Below, piece by piece: positions 1-4,417 of a stretch of 5,081 bases of DNA. The notes under the pieces were generated by a model. That model was not told where the DNA came from and ran no database searches. It saw only the letters and a program-made list of their open reading frames with translations. A program made the position numbers and the translations under genes. Positions within the stretch are counted from its first letter, which is position 1. Every line of letters begins with the position of its first letter. The DNA is from Actinomycetota bacterium (GTDB lineage Bacteria; Actinomycetota; Actinomycetes; S36-B12; CAIYMF01), in contig WLOZ01000179.1 in assembly GCA_009699025.1 (NCBI GenBank), forward strand, positions 1 through 5,081, read 5' to 3'.

Positions 1-506
1 CCGTCATTCCCCCCGTACGAGTCATCGCTGCTGCTCGTGCCAACCCCGAGATCGTTGAGGGCGGCGCTCTGGGCCAGGTAGTTGGCGTAGGACTCGGCGA
101 AGGTGGCATCATCACGTGCGGCCACGGCCGCCTTCATTGCCCGCACCTCAGCGCAGACCTTGAGCATGAGCAAGTACTGGCCCGCGAAAAATGTGCCACC
201 GTCGAGGGGTGGGCGCATGGTGTTGCAGAGGCCAAGCACTCGGCCGAGCATCTCGGTGCGCACGCTGCGATTGGAAACGCTGACGGCCGCCAGCACCTCA
301 AAGTGGCCGGTGGTGGTCAGCGTCGACAACGAGTCGATGAAGGCCTCGTCGAGCGCCCACGGAGTGGGCGCACTGGTGGGGAGGAACAGGGTCGGGCCGT
401 CGCTGGACTCGACGCTGGCGACGGTGCTCACCGGCCCCGCGCTTGCCGAGCACGCGCACAGGCTGACGGCGACGATGACTGCCCTCACGACCAGTTGAAC
501 TCTCAT
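1..506 (-). CDS. Putative secreted lipoprotein of unknown function (3' end outside window)
   Basis: An open frame of 168 codons runs from ATG at 506-504 off the left edge without a stop. The start has a GGGGGA ribosome-binding site (511-516) four bases upstream. The N-terminus is a short signal peptide: two Arg (R2, R8), a hydrophobic stretch L5-L16, then a lipobox-like LCA|C with the lipidation Cys at residue 19, followed by a Ser/Ala/Gly/Pro-rich linker. This predicts export and anchoring in the outer face of the cytoplasmic membrane. The mature part is mostly helical in character, with two more cysteines (C94, C118), and ends in a Ser/Asp/Gly-rich stretch at the window edge. I do not recognise the family. 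It lies 55 bases downstream of the marR-like gene on the same strand, so co-transcription and control by that regulator are possible but unproven. Signal peptide and reading frame are seen; export is inferred from the family rule for lipoboxes. Confidence 0.72.
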   Translation of the reverse strand, partial: MRVQLVVRAVIVAVSLCACSASAGPVSTVASVESSDGPTLFLPTSAPTPWALDEAFIDSLSTLTTTGHFEVLAAVSVSNRSVRTEMLGRVLGLCNTMRPPLDGGTFFAGQYLLMLKVCAEVRAMKAAVAARDDATFAESYANYLAQSAALNDLGVGTSSSDDSYGGND

Positions 507-561
507 GTGATCCCCCGTGAACACGCTAGGGCACGGGACTGACAGCGCGGGTCAGGTCGCG

Positions 562-1029
562 TCAGGACGGCGCTGCCGACCTGTCGCCGAGGGCCGCCAC
601 GATGGTCGCGCAGGCCGCGCCGAGGGCCTCGAACTGCTCGGGCGTCATGGCGTCGACCACGTAGCGACGCACGCCGTCGACGTGGGTGGGCGCTGCGGCC
701 ACGAGCGTCTGGAGGCCGTGGTCGGTCAGCTCGGCGTGTTGGCCGCGGCGGTCGTGCGGGCAGCACGCGCGTGCAACGAGCCCGGCATTTTCCATGCGGT
801 CGATCTGGTGCGACAGGCGACTGCGACTTGACAGTGTGCGGTCTGCGAGCTCACTCATGTGCAGCCAGCGGTCGTCTGACTCGGACAGTTGTACCAGAAT
901 CTCGTAGTCGGCGCCGGTCAGCCCGTGACCCTCGGTGAGCTCGCGCGAAAGGCGCGAGTCAAGCAGGTTGCTGGCGGCGATCCAGGCGCGCCACGCAACC
1001 TGCTGCTGGTCGTTGAGCCACTGAGTCAT
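562..1029 (-). CDS. MarR-family winged helix-turn-helix transcriptional regulator
   Basis: This 155-residue protein has the usual MarR length and layout. An N-terminal dimerisation helix (about 8-35) is followed by the region around 'LTGADYEILVQLSES' (37-51). The winged helix comprises 'HMSELADRTLSSRSRLSHQI' (57-76, helix-turn-helix with the recognition helix near 67-80) and the wing 'DRRGQHAELTDHG' (93-105), which is the MarR wing signature D-x-R-x(6)-L-T-x-x-G. Long C-terminal helices complete the dimer interface. MarR proteins are cytoplasmic dimers that usually repress their own and adjacent genes until a ligand or oxidant releases them. Cysteines at 89, 90 and 140 might sense redox change, but 'CP-x-DRRG' is common in the family, so this is weak. 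No Shine-Dalgarno precedes the ATG. A TACACT -10-like box ends six bases upstream, suggesting a leaderless mRNA. The ligand and wider regulon cannot be deduced. Confidence 0.93.
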   Translation of the reverse strand: MTQWLNDQQQVAWRAWIAASNLLDSRLSRELTEGHGLTGADYEILVQLSESDDRWLHMSELADRTLSSRSRLSHQIDRMENAGLVARACCPHDRRGQHAELTDHGLQTLVAAAPTHVDGVRRYVVDAMTPEQFEALGAACATIVAALGDRSAAPS

Positions 1030-1035
1030 GGAATC

Positions 1036-1041
1036 AGTGTA
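1036..1041 (-). promoter_or_regulatory. Candidate -10 box of the marR-like gene (leaderless start)
   Basis: On the minus strand TACACT lies six bases before the ATG of the MarR gene, which places the expected transcription start at or within a base or two of the start codon. The absence of any purine-rich ribosome-binding site fits a leaderless transcript, common in actinobacteria. No convincing -35 box is visible 17 bases upstream. This is inference from spacing and motif only. Confidence 0.45.
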
Positions 1042-1057
1042 GTTGAACGCTTGACTA
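1040..1057. promoter_or_regulatory. Candidate MarR operator, imperfect inverted repeat
   Basis: TAGTTGAACGCTTGACTA is an 18-bp imperfect palindrome: the outer TAGT/ACTA arms are exact and 12 of 18 positions match the reverse complement. It also contains TTGA repeated with a four-base gap. It overlaps the candidate -10 box and sits 11 bases upstream of the marR start, where an autorepressor would occlude RNA polymerase. Length and position suit MarR dimers, but binding is inferred. Confidence 0.5.
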
Positions 1058-1077
1058 ATTGGCGCGATGAGGCGTGT

Positions 1078-1848
1078 TCAGGCCTCGAGGTCCCAAATCC
1101 GGATGCCGCCGAGGATGCCCGCAGAGTTCGACACGATCTCGGCCTTGGGGCCGAGCGGAACGCCTACCAGGTGCTTGGCGTTGCCCCCACCGATGTAGAT
1201 GCGGTCGAAGAAGAGGAAGTCGTCGAAGGCCCGCACGGCGCTCACGACCCGCTTCACCCACTTCGCATTGCCCACCTCCTTGCGAGCGGCGTTGCCGAGC
1301 GCGATGTCGAAGGTGAGTCCCTTCTTGAACGCCGCGTGCGACAGTTCGATGTGCGGAAGCAGGCGGCCGTTGTTGAATAGCGCCGTGCCCACGCCGGTGC
1401 CGAGCGTCATGACGAACTCGAACCCGGTGCCCTGGGCGACTGCGCAGCCCTGGACGTCGGCGTCGTTCGCGACCTTCACAGGAACCGTGAAGGCGGTGGC
1501 GAGGGCGGTGGCGAGATCAAAGCCCTCCCACAACTCGGCGAGGTCGTGGTCGGTCTCCCCGCCGTAGATGCTCCTCGACAGGCTCGGCACCTCGATAACC
1601 CGGCCGTCGCGCACGAGGCCGGGAAAGCCCACCGACACTCGGTGAAAGACGCCCAACCCGGAGGTGATCGACACGAGGCTGTCGACCAGGGTGGTAGGCG
1701 TGCAGGGGTAGGGAGTGTCCATGCGCACGCGCTCGGTGACCATCTGGCCCTCAGCGTCGAGGATCGCGCCCTTGAGCCCGGTGCCGCCGACGTCGATGGC
1801 GAGCGTGTTCACGTCAAGTGGCCAAGCGGTGCCGGCGTCGATGGTCAT
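1078..1848 (-). CDS. ppgK: ROK-family sugar kinase, polyphosphate glucokinase-like
   Basis: This 256-residue protein belongs to the ROK kinases and most resembles actinobacterial polyphosphate glucokinases, which phosphorylate glucose to glucose-6-phosphate using polyphosphate and/or ATP in the cytoplasm. Visible motifs in order: phosphate-binding 'IDVGGTGLKGAI' (18-29), 'GFPG' (74-77), 'NDAD' (128-131, whose Asp129 aligns with the ROK catalytic base), 'LGTGVGTA' (149-156), 'ELSH' (168-171) and 'IGGGNA' (219-224). The Cys-rich zinc motif of classical ROK repressors and glucokinases is absent, as in polyphosphate glucokinases, whose length this matches. The start has a strong GAGGAG site (1854-1859) five bases upstream. 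It lies 45 bases downstream of map on the same strand, probably in one transcript. The segment after His171 ('AAFKKG') departs from the 'GHLEVGGKEAE'-like sequence I recall for characterised enzymes, so phosphate donor and sugar specificity are uncertain. The symbol is tentative; the ROK assignment is firm. Confidence 0.85.
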   Translation of the reverse strand: MTIDAGTAWPLDVNTLAIDVGGTGLKGAILDAEGQMVTERVRMDTPYPCTPTTLVDSLVSITSGLGVFHRVSVGFPGLVRDGRVIEVPSLSRSIYGGETDHDLAELWEGFDLATALATAFTVPVKVANDADVQGCAVAQGTGFEFVMTLGTGVGTALFNNGRLLPHIELSHAAFKKGLTFDIALGNAARKEVGNAKWVKRVVSAVRAFDDFLFFDRIYIGGGNAKHLVGVPLGPKAEIVSNSAGILGGIRIWDLEA

Positions 1849-1893
1849 GGGGGCTCCTCGGGTTGCGGGGTGTGATCTCGAGTAGGTCTGATG

Positions 1894-2739
1894 CTAGGGC
1901 ACGGTGAGGATGTCCGACCCCGACTCAGTCACGACAATCGTGTGCTCAAACTGGGCGGTTCGACTGCGGTCGCGAGTCACGACCGTCCAGCCGTCGGGCC
2001 ACATGTCGTAGTCGATGGCGCCGAGGGTGAGCATCGGCTCGATGGTGAACGTCATGCCGACCATCAGCTCGGTGTCGTGCTGGGAGTCTTCGTAGTGAGG
2101 CACGATGAGTCCGGAGTGAAATGAGGTGCCGATGCCGTGGCCGGTGAAGTCGCGCACCACCCCGTATCCAAAGCGTCGGGCATACGACTCGATCACCCGG
2201 CCGATGACGTGCAGCGGGCGGCCCGGCGCAACCGCAGCGATGGCTCGCATCGTCGCCTCGTGAGTGCGCTCGACAAGCAGTCGCGATTCCTCATCGACCT
2301 CGCCGACGAGGAAGGTGGCGTTGGTGTCGCCGTGCACGCCTCCGATGAAGGCGGTGATGTCGACGTTGCAGATGTCGCCGTCGGTGAGCACCGTGGTGTC
2401 GGGGATGCCGTGGCAGATGACCTCGTTGATCGACGTGCACAAAGACTTGGGGTAGCCGCGGTAGCCGAGCGTCGAGGGGTAGGCGCCGTGGTCGCAGAGA
2501 TACTCGTGGCCGACCCTGTCGAGTTCATCGGTGGTGACGCCGGGCGCCACCGCGCGTCCCACCTCATGAAGAGCTCTCGCGGCGAGGCGGCCAGCGACTC
2601 GCATCGCCTCAATCGTCTCAGCGTCCTTCACCTCGGAACCCTCGTAGGGCGTGGGCCGCTGTCTGCCGACGTACTCGGGTCGCGCGATTGTCGCAGGTAC
2701 TGAACGCGTGGGTGAGAGGGTTCCGGCAGTAAGGGCCAT
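1894..2739 (-). CDS. map: Methionine aminopeptidase type 1c (MetAP1c / MapB)
   Basis: This 281-residue cytoplasmic metallopeptidase removes initiator methionine from new proteins. All metal ligands of the pita-bread fold are present: Asp127 ('NVDITA'), Asp138 ('[10 protein letters not shown]'), His201 ('GHGIGTSFH'), Glu234 ('FTIEPML') and Glu265 ('QFEHT'). Substrate-pocket His110 ('EVICHGIP') and His208 are also there. The N-terminal extension '[20 protein letters not shown]' (6-25) is the Pro-rich segment typical of actinobacterial MetAP1c and matches the mycobacterial MapB start region closely. The chosen ATG gives the full extension. Upstream is AGGA seven bases away, overlapping a TAGGAT box (2746-2751) that could instead be the -10 of a leaderless promoter. 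It probably heads a two-gene transcript with the downstream ROK kinase. It is divergent from the small SPOR-like gene. Nothing appears truncated or missing. Confidence 0.97.
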   Translation of the reverse strand: MALTAGTLSPTRSVPATIARPEYVGRQRPTPYEGSEVKDAETIEAMRVAGRLAARALHEVGRAVAPGVTTDELDRVGHEYLCDHGAYPSTLGYRGYPKSLCTSINEVICHGIPDTTVLTDGDICNVDITAFIGGVHGDTNATFLVGEVDEESRLLVERTHEATMRAIAAVAPGRPLHVIGRVIESYARRFGYGVVRDFTGHGIGTSFHSGLIVPHYEDSQHDTELMVGMTFTIEPMLTLGAIDYDMWPDGWTVVTRDRSRTAQFEHTIVVTESGSDILTVP

Positions 2740-2745
2740 GATGGA

Positions 2746-2751
2746 ATCCTA
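2746..2751 (-). promoter_or_regulatory. Candidate -10 box of map
   Basis: TAGGAT on the minus strand is a good actinobacterial -10 hexamer. It ends six bases before the map ATG, consistent with a leaderless or near-leaderless transcript. A -35 at the usual spacing would fall inside the neighbouring palindrome and does not resemble TTGAC. The AGGA within it could equally serve as a ribosome-binding site for a longer transcript. Confidence 0.4.
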
Positions 2752-2757
2752 GGAGTT

Positions 2758-2775
2758 GCACGTCGGGCGACGTGC
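2758..2775. promoter_or_regulatory. Perfect 8+2+8 palindrome in the map/SPOR-like divergent region
   Basis: GCACGTCG-GG-CGACGTGC is a perfect inverted repeat with a two-base centre. It lies in the 56-base gap between the divergent starts at 2739 and 2796, where the -35 of map would fall and just upstream of the SPOR-like ribosome-binding site. Both genes are transcribed away from it, so it is not a terminator. A dimeric-regulator operator is the natural reading; no factor can be named. Confidence 0.5.
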
Positions 2776-2783
2776 GCGACATC

Positions 2784-2790
2784 GAGGAGG
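2784..2790 (+). promoter_or_regulatory. Ribosome-binding site that fixes the start of the SPOR-like gene
   Basis: GAGGAGG is a near-perfect Shine-Dalgarno. It is five bases before GTG 2796 and only two before GTG 2793, and it would lie inside the coding region if the gene began at GTG 2772. It therefore favours 2796 as the start. Confidence 0.65.
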
Positions 2791-2795
2791 TCGTG

Positions 2796-3002
2796 GTGGG
2801 CGTCAACGACGAGTGGTGGTTCAACCTGATGACGCAGCGCGTCGAGCAGGGGCTCGGCGCTCCGAACGCCCAGCGGCTTGGGCCCTACACAACAGAGGCC
2901 GAGGCGGCCGGCGCACTTGAGCGAATGCGCGAGCGCAACGAGGCGTGGGACTCCGCCGACCGCGACGACAACGTCGACAACGTTGATACCGACGCGCAGT
3001 AG
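2796..3002 (+). CDS. Small SPOR-like domain protein (actinobacterial, single domain)
   Basis: From GTG 2796 this encodes 68 residues. It resembles short actinobacterial proteins annotated as SPOR-domain proteins, with the pattern '[DE]-x-W-[YF]-N-x-x-[TM]-x-x-V-E-x-G ... R-x-G-P-[YF]-x-T-x-x-E-A-x-x-A-L ... E-R-N-x-x-W'. Here that is 'DEWWFNLMTQRVEQG' (5-19), 'RLGPYTTEAEAAGAL' (28-42) and 'MRERNEAWD' (44-52), followed by an acidic Asp/Asn-rich tail. There is no signal peptide or membrane segment, so it is predicted to be cytoplasmic, unlike classical SPOR proteins that bind denuded peptidoglycan at the septum. Its role is unknown. A longer frame opens at GTG 2772, but the GAGGAGG at 2784-2790 and the family's usual N-terminus favour 2796. 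It is divergent from map and is followed by a strong terminator-like stem. Family assignment is from memory of the pattern; no alignment was run. Confidence 0.78.
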   Translation: MGVNDEWWFNLMTQRVEQGLGAPNAQRLGPYTTEAEAAGALERMRERNEAWDSADRDDNVDNVDTDAQ

Positions 3003-3006
3003 AGGC

Positions 3007-3053
3007 GCACGACGAAGGCCCCGGACCATCGAGGTCCGGGGCCTTCGTCGTGC
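3007..3053. terminator. Bidirectional terminator-like hairpin, perfect 21-bp stem
   Basis: The arms 3007-3027 and 3033-3053 are exact reverse complements around the five-base loop ATCGA. The core is very GC-rich (GGCCCCGGACC / GGTCCGGGGCC). It begins four bases after the stop of the SPOR-like gene and ends nine bases before the stop of the convergent H1-like gene, so one element can end both transcripts. There is no U-tract on either side, as is usual for high-GC actinobacterial terminators. Confidence 0.85.
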
Positions 3054-3062
3054 CAGGCGCGA

Positions 3063-3383
3063 CTAGCGCTTGGCCGGAGCCTTCTTAGCGGCAGCCTTCT
3101 TGGCCGGAGCCTTCTTAGCGGCAGCCTTCTTGGCCGGTGCCTTCTTAGCGGCAGCCTTCTTGGCCGGTGCCTTCTTAGCGACGGCCTTCTTGGCCGGTGC
3201 CTTCTTAGCGACGGCCTTCTTGGCCGGTGCCTTCTTAGCGACAGCCTTCTTAGCGACAGCCTTCTTCGCCGGAGCCTTCTTAGCTACAGCCTTCTTCGCC
3301 GGAGCCTTCTTAGCTACAGCCTTCTTCGCCGGAGCCTTCTTGGCCACAGCTTTCTTCGCCGGTGCCTTCTTGGCGACAGCCAC
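3063..3383 (-). CDS. Histone H1-like, Ala/Lys/Pro pentapeptide-repeat nucleoid protein
   Basis: The protein of 106 residues is 'MAV' followed by 20 consecutive pentapeptides AKKA(P/V/A) and a final 'AKR'. It has about 41 lysines and no acidic or aromatic residues, so it must be extremely basic and intrinsically disordered. Such repeats occur in histone H1-like proteins and in the C-terminal tails of actinobacterial HU (HupB), where they bind DNA or RNA without sequence specificity and are targets for acetylation. No HU domain precedes it here: the upstream sequence on this strand has none in any frame, so it is a stand-alone tail-like protein. I chose GTG 3383 because GGGAGG (3388-3393) lies four bases upstream. 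The frame extends to ATG 3416 (11 more residues), but that ATG has no ribosome-binding site and sits in the loop of an inverted repeat. Function is inferred from composition. Confidence 0.82.
   Translation of the reverse strand: MAVAKKAPAKKAVAKKAPAKKAVAKKAPAKKAVAKKAPAKKAVAKKAVAKKAPAKKAVAKKAPAKKAVAKKAPAKKAAAKKAPAKKAAAKKAPAKKAAAKKAPAKR
3071..3380. repeat. Tandem 30-bp (2 x 15-bp) coding repeat array
   Basis: Ten near-identical 30-bp units start at 3071, 3101, 3131, 3161, 3191, 3221, 3266, 3296, 3326 and 3356 (the last running into the start region). A single 15-bp half-unit lies at 3251-3265. Units 3071/3101, 3161/3191 and 3266/3296 are identical neighbours. The half-unit separates two sub-arrays with different sequence: 'tggccgg' units on the left and 'tcgccgg' units on the right. 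It encodes the [15 protein letters not shown] repeats of the H1-like protein. Confidence 0.93.
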
Positions 3384-3403
3384 GGTTCCTCCCAATGCTG
3401 ATC

Positions 3404-3424
3404 TCCTCGATCCCATATCGAGGA
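3404..3424. promoter_or_regulatory. Perfect 8-bp inverted repeat upstream of the H1-like gene
   Basis: TCCTCGAT and ATCGAGGA flank a five-base centre (3412-3416), 20 bases upstream of the chosen GTG start. If transcribed, it would form a stable hairpin in the leader just before the ribosome-binding site. If untranscribed, it could be an operator. No convincing -10/-35 pair was found nearby. Confidence 0.4.
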
Positions 3425-3457
3425 CTGTGCCTCAACGATGACAGAACAGCACTCGAA

Positions 3458-3493
3458 ACACGCGCATCGTGACGCACTCGTGCGAGCGCGTGT
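3458..3493. repeat. Nested inverted repeats in the intergenic gap; possible terminator of the 284-aa gene
   Basis: ACACGCGC (3458-3465) pairs with GCGCGTGT (3486-3493). Between them CGCAC-TC-GTGCG (3473-3484) forms a second small hairpin. The element lies about 70 bases beyond the stop of the leftward 284-residue gene, so it may terminate or stabilise that transcript, or form part of the H1-like promoter region. It has no U-tract. Apart from this and the inverted repeat at 3404-3424, I see nothing else in the gap 3384-3562. Confidence 0.3.
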
Positions 3494-3562
3494 CGAAACT
3501 AGCGATGGTGATTCACAGCGATGAGTGGCTGACGAGCGAGACTCAGGCGACGCCCGACACGA

Positions 3563-4417
3563 TCAGCGGTCGACCGACGTGTCTCGTGCGGAGGGGCCCG
3601 AGATGGTGTCGAGAAGTCGGCCGAGCCGATCGCGAATTGCGGTCGGGCCTCGTCGCGCGGACGACTGCGCTGATGTGACCGACGACGAAGCGATCGCACC
3701 CTCGCCGATGGCGGTGCTGACGAGGTGCGACAGGACGTCGAAGGAAGCGTCGGGTGTGAGCTCGGCACACGACTCGTCATCGTCATCGTCATCGTTGGCG
3801 CGGCGACCGTCGGCATCGAGCAGCGTGCCGACCGACGCGAGGTCGAGTCCGACAACCAATTGCTGAGCGCCAAGGCCGCCGAACCCGGAAAGCCCTGAGT
3901 CGCCGGGGATGATCAGGCCGTGCGGGGGGAGAACCAGCGACTCGTGTGTCACCGACTCGAGGTCGGAGTCGCCAGCGTGCATCGAAAGAATCGTCGCCCC
4001 ATGCCGACGCGCGTCACTGATGCGCTCGAGCAGCAGCTCGGGCGCGGTCGACGGCGCCACCACGAACAGCGTCTCGCCGCGAGTCGCGTTCGCCAGGCGC
4101 TCGAGCCCCACCGACAGGTGTGCGGGTGCGTTGGCAGGAACCCGGTGGCGCACCAGCACGGGCGCGAGTTCGGGAATGCCGGCGAAACGGGTCTCATCGT
4201 CGAGGTGTGCGGCGAGGTGCCAGGGCTCGTCCTCGGGGGTGCCCACCAGGAGGAGCCCGTGCTCGACGCGAGTGCTGGTGCGCAGGGCACGGGCGAACGA
4301 GCGGGTGCGATCGACCCACGGGGTCGAGGAGAGCACCTGTCTCATCAAGGTCACGCGGGCAGAGTCCACGCTCTCATCGTGCACTACCCGGAGTCCGTCT
4401 GGCAGGATCGACACCAT
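3563..4417 (-). CDS. Conserved-looking protein of unknown function, divergent from npdG
   Basis: This encodes 284 residues from ATG 4417; I do not recognise the family. There is no signal peptide or membrane segment, so it is probably cytoplasmic. The middle shows an alternating strand-helix pattern: 'GLLLVGT' (54-60), 'ETLFVVAPS' (115-123), a helix 'APELLLERISDARRHG' (125-140), 'ATILSMHAG' (141-149) and 'ESLVLP' (159-164). This loosely recalls the Rossmann-like SIS sugar-phosphate fold, but no active-site motif confirms it. Then come a Gly-rich stretch (172-184), a six-Asp run (209-214) and a Ser-rich tail. The frame continues upstream to 4525, but those residues overlap npdG on the other strand and look non-coding. 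ATG 4417 has no clear ribosome-binding site, so a leaderless start or a slightly later start is possible. The head-to-head position with npdG hints at shared regulation or an F420-related role; this is inference. Confidence 0.72.
   Translation of the reverse strand: MVSILPDGLRVVHDESVDSARVTLMRQVLSSTPWVDRTRSFARALRTSTRVEHGLLLVGTPEDEPWHLAAHLDDETRFAGIPELAPVLVRHRVPANAPAHLSVGLERLANATRGETLFVVAPSTAPELLLERISDARRHGATILSMHAGDSDLESVTHESLVLPPHGLIIPGDSGLSGFGGLGAQQLVVGLDLASVGTLLDADGRRANDDDDDDESCAELTPDASFDVLSHLVSTAIGEGAIASSSVTSAQSSARRGPTAIRDRLGRLLDTISGPSARDTSVDR
3776..3793. repeat. Short hexanucleotide repeat (GTCATC x3) encoding poly-Asp
   Basis: Three exact copies of GTCATC read as alternating GAT/GAC codons on the minus strand and make up the six-Asp run of the 284-residue protein. 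Copy-number change would keep the frame. Confidence 0.85.

Noticed and set aside
103..498. Plus-strand 131-codon frame opposite the lipoprotein
   Set aside because: The minus-strand frame has a ribosome-binding site, signal peptide and lipobox; the plus frame shows none of these and no recognisable motif.
539..555. CTGAC-N7-GTCAG inverted repeat after the marR stop as a terminator
   Set aside because: Only five base pairs and no U-tract; too weak to call, so read-through into the lipoprotein gene remains possible.
889..1380. Plus-strand 163-codon frame across the MarR/kinase boundary
   Set aside because: Antisense shadow of two confidently identified genes; high GC keeps opposite frames open.
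2137..2703. Plus-strand 188-codon frame opposite map
   Set aside because: The minus strand has complete MetAP catalytic residues; this is a shadow with no family features.
2628..3029. Minus-strand 133-codon frame spanning the map/SPOR-like divergent region
   Set aside because: It overlaps the start of map and all of the SPOR-like gene, and its sequence has no recognisable domain or ribosome-binding site.
3066..3380. Regular repeats considered as a CRISPR array
   Set aside because: The 30-bp units are contiguous with no unique spacers, lengths are multiples of 15, and they translate into pentapeptides.
3070..3441. Plus-strand open frame with hydrophobic AGAFLA(A/T)AFL repeats resembling a membrane protein
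   Set aside because: It is the exact antisense of the AKKA(P/V) repeat gene; Lys-Lys codons read backwards give Phe/Leu. It has no credible ribosome-binding site, and the minus-strand gene has one.
3469..3866. Two plus-strand frames (3469-3678 and 3525-3866) in the intergenic gap and the tail of the unknown gene
   Set aside because: Low-complexity Arg/Ser-rich translations without plausible starts; the minus-strand frame extends unbroken for 284 codons through most of this area.
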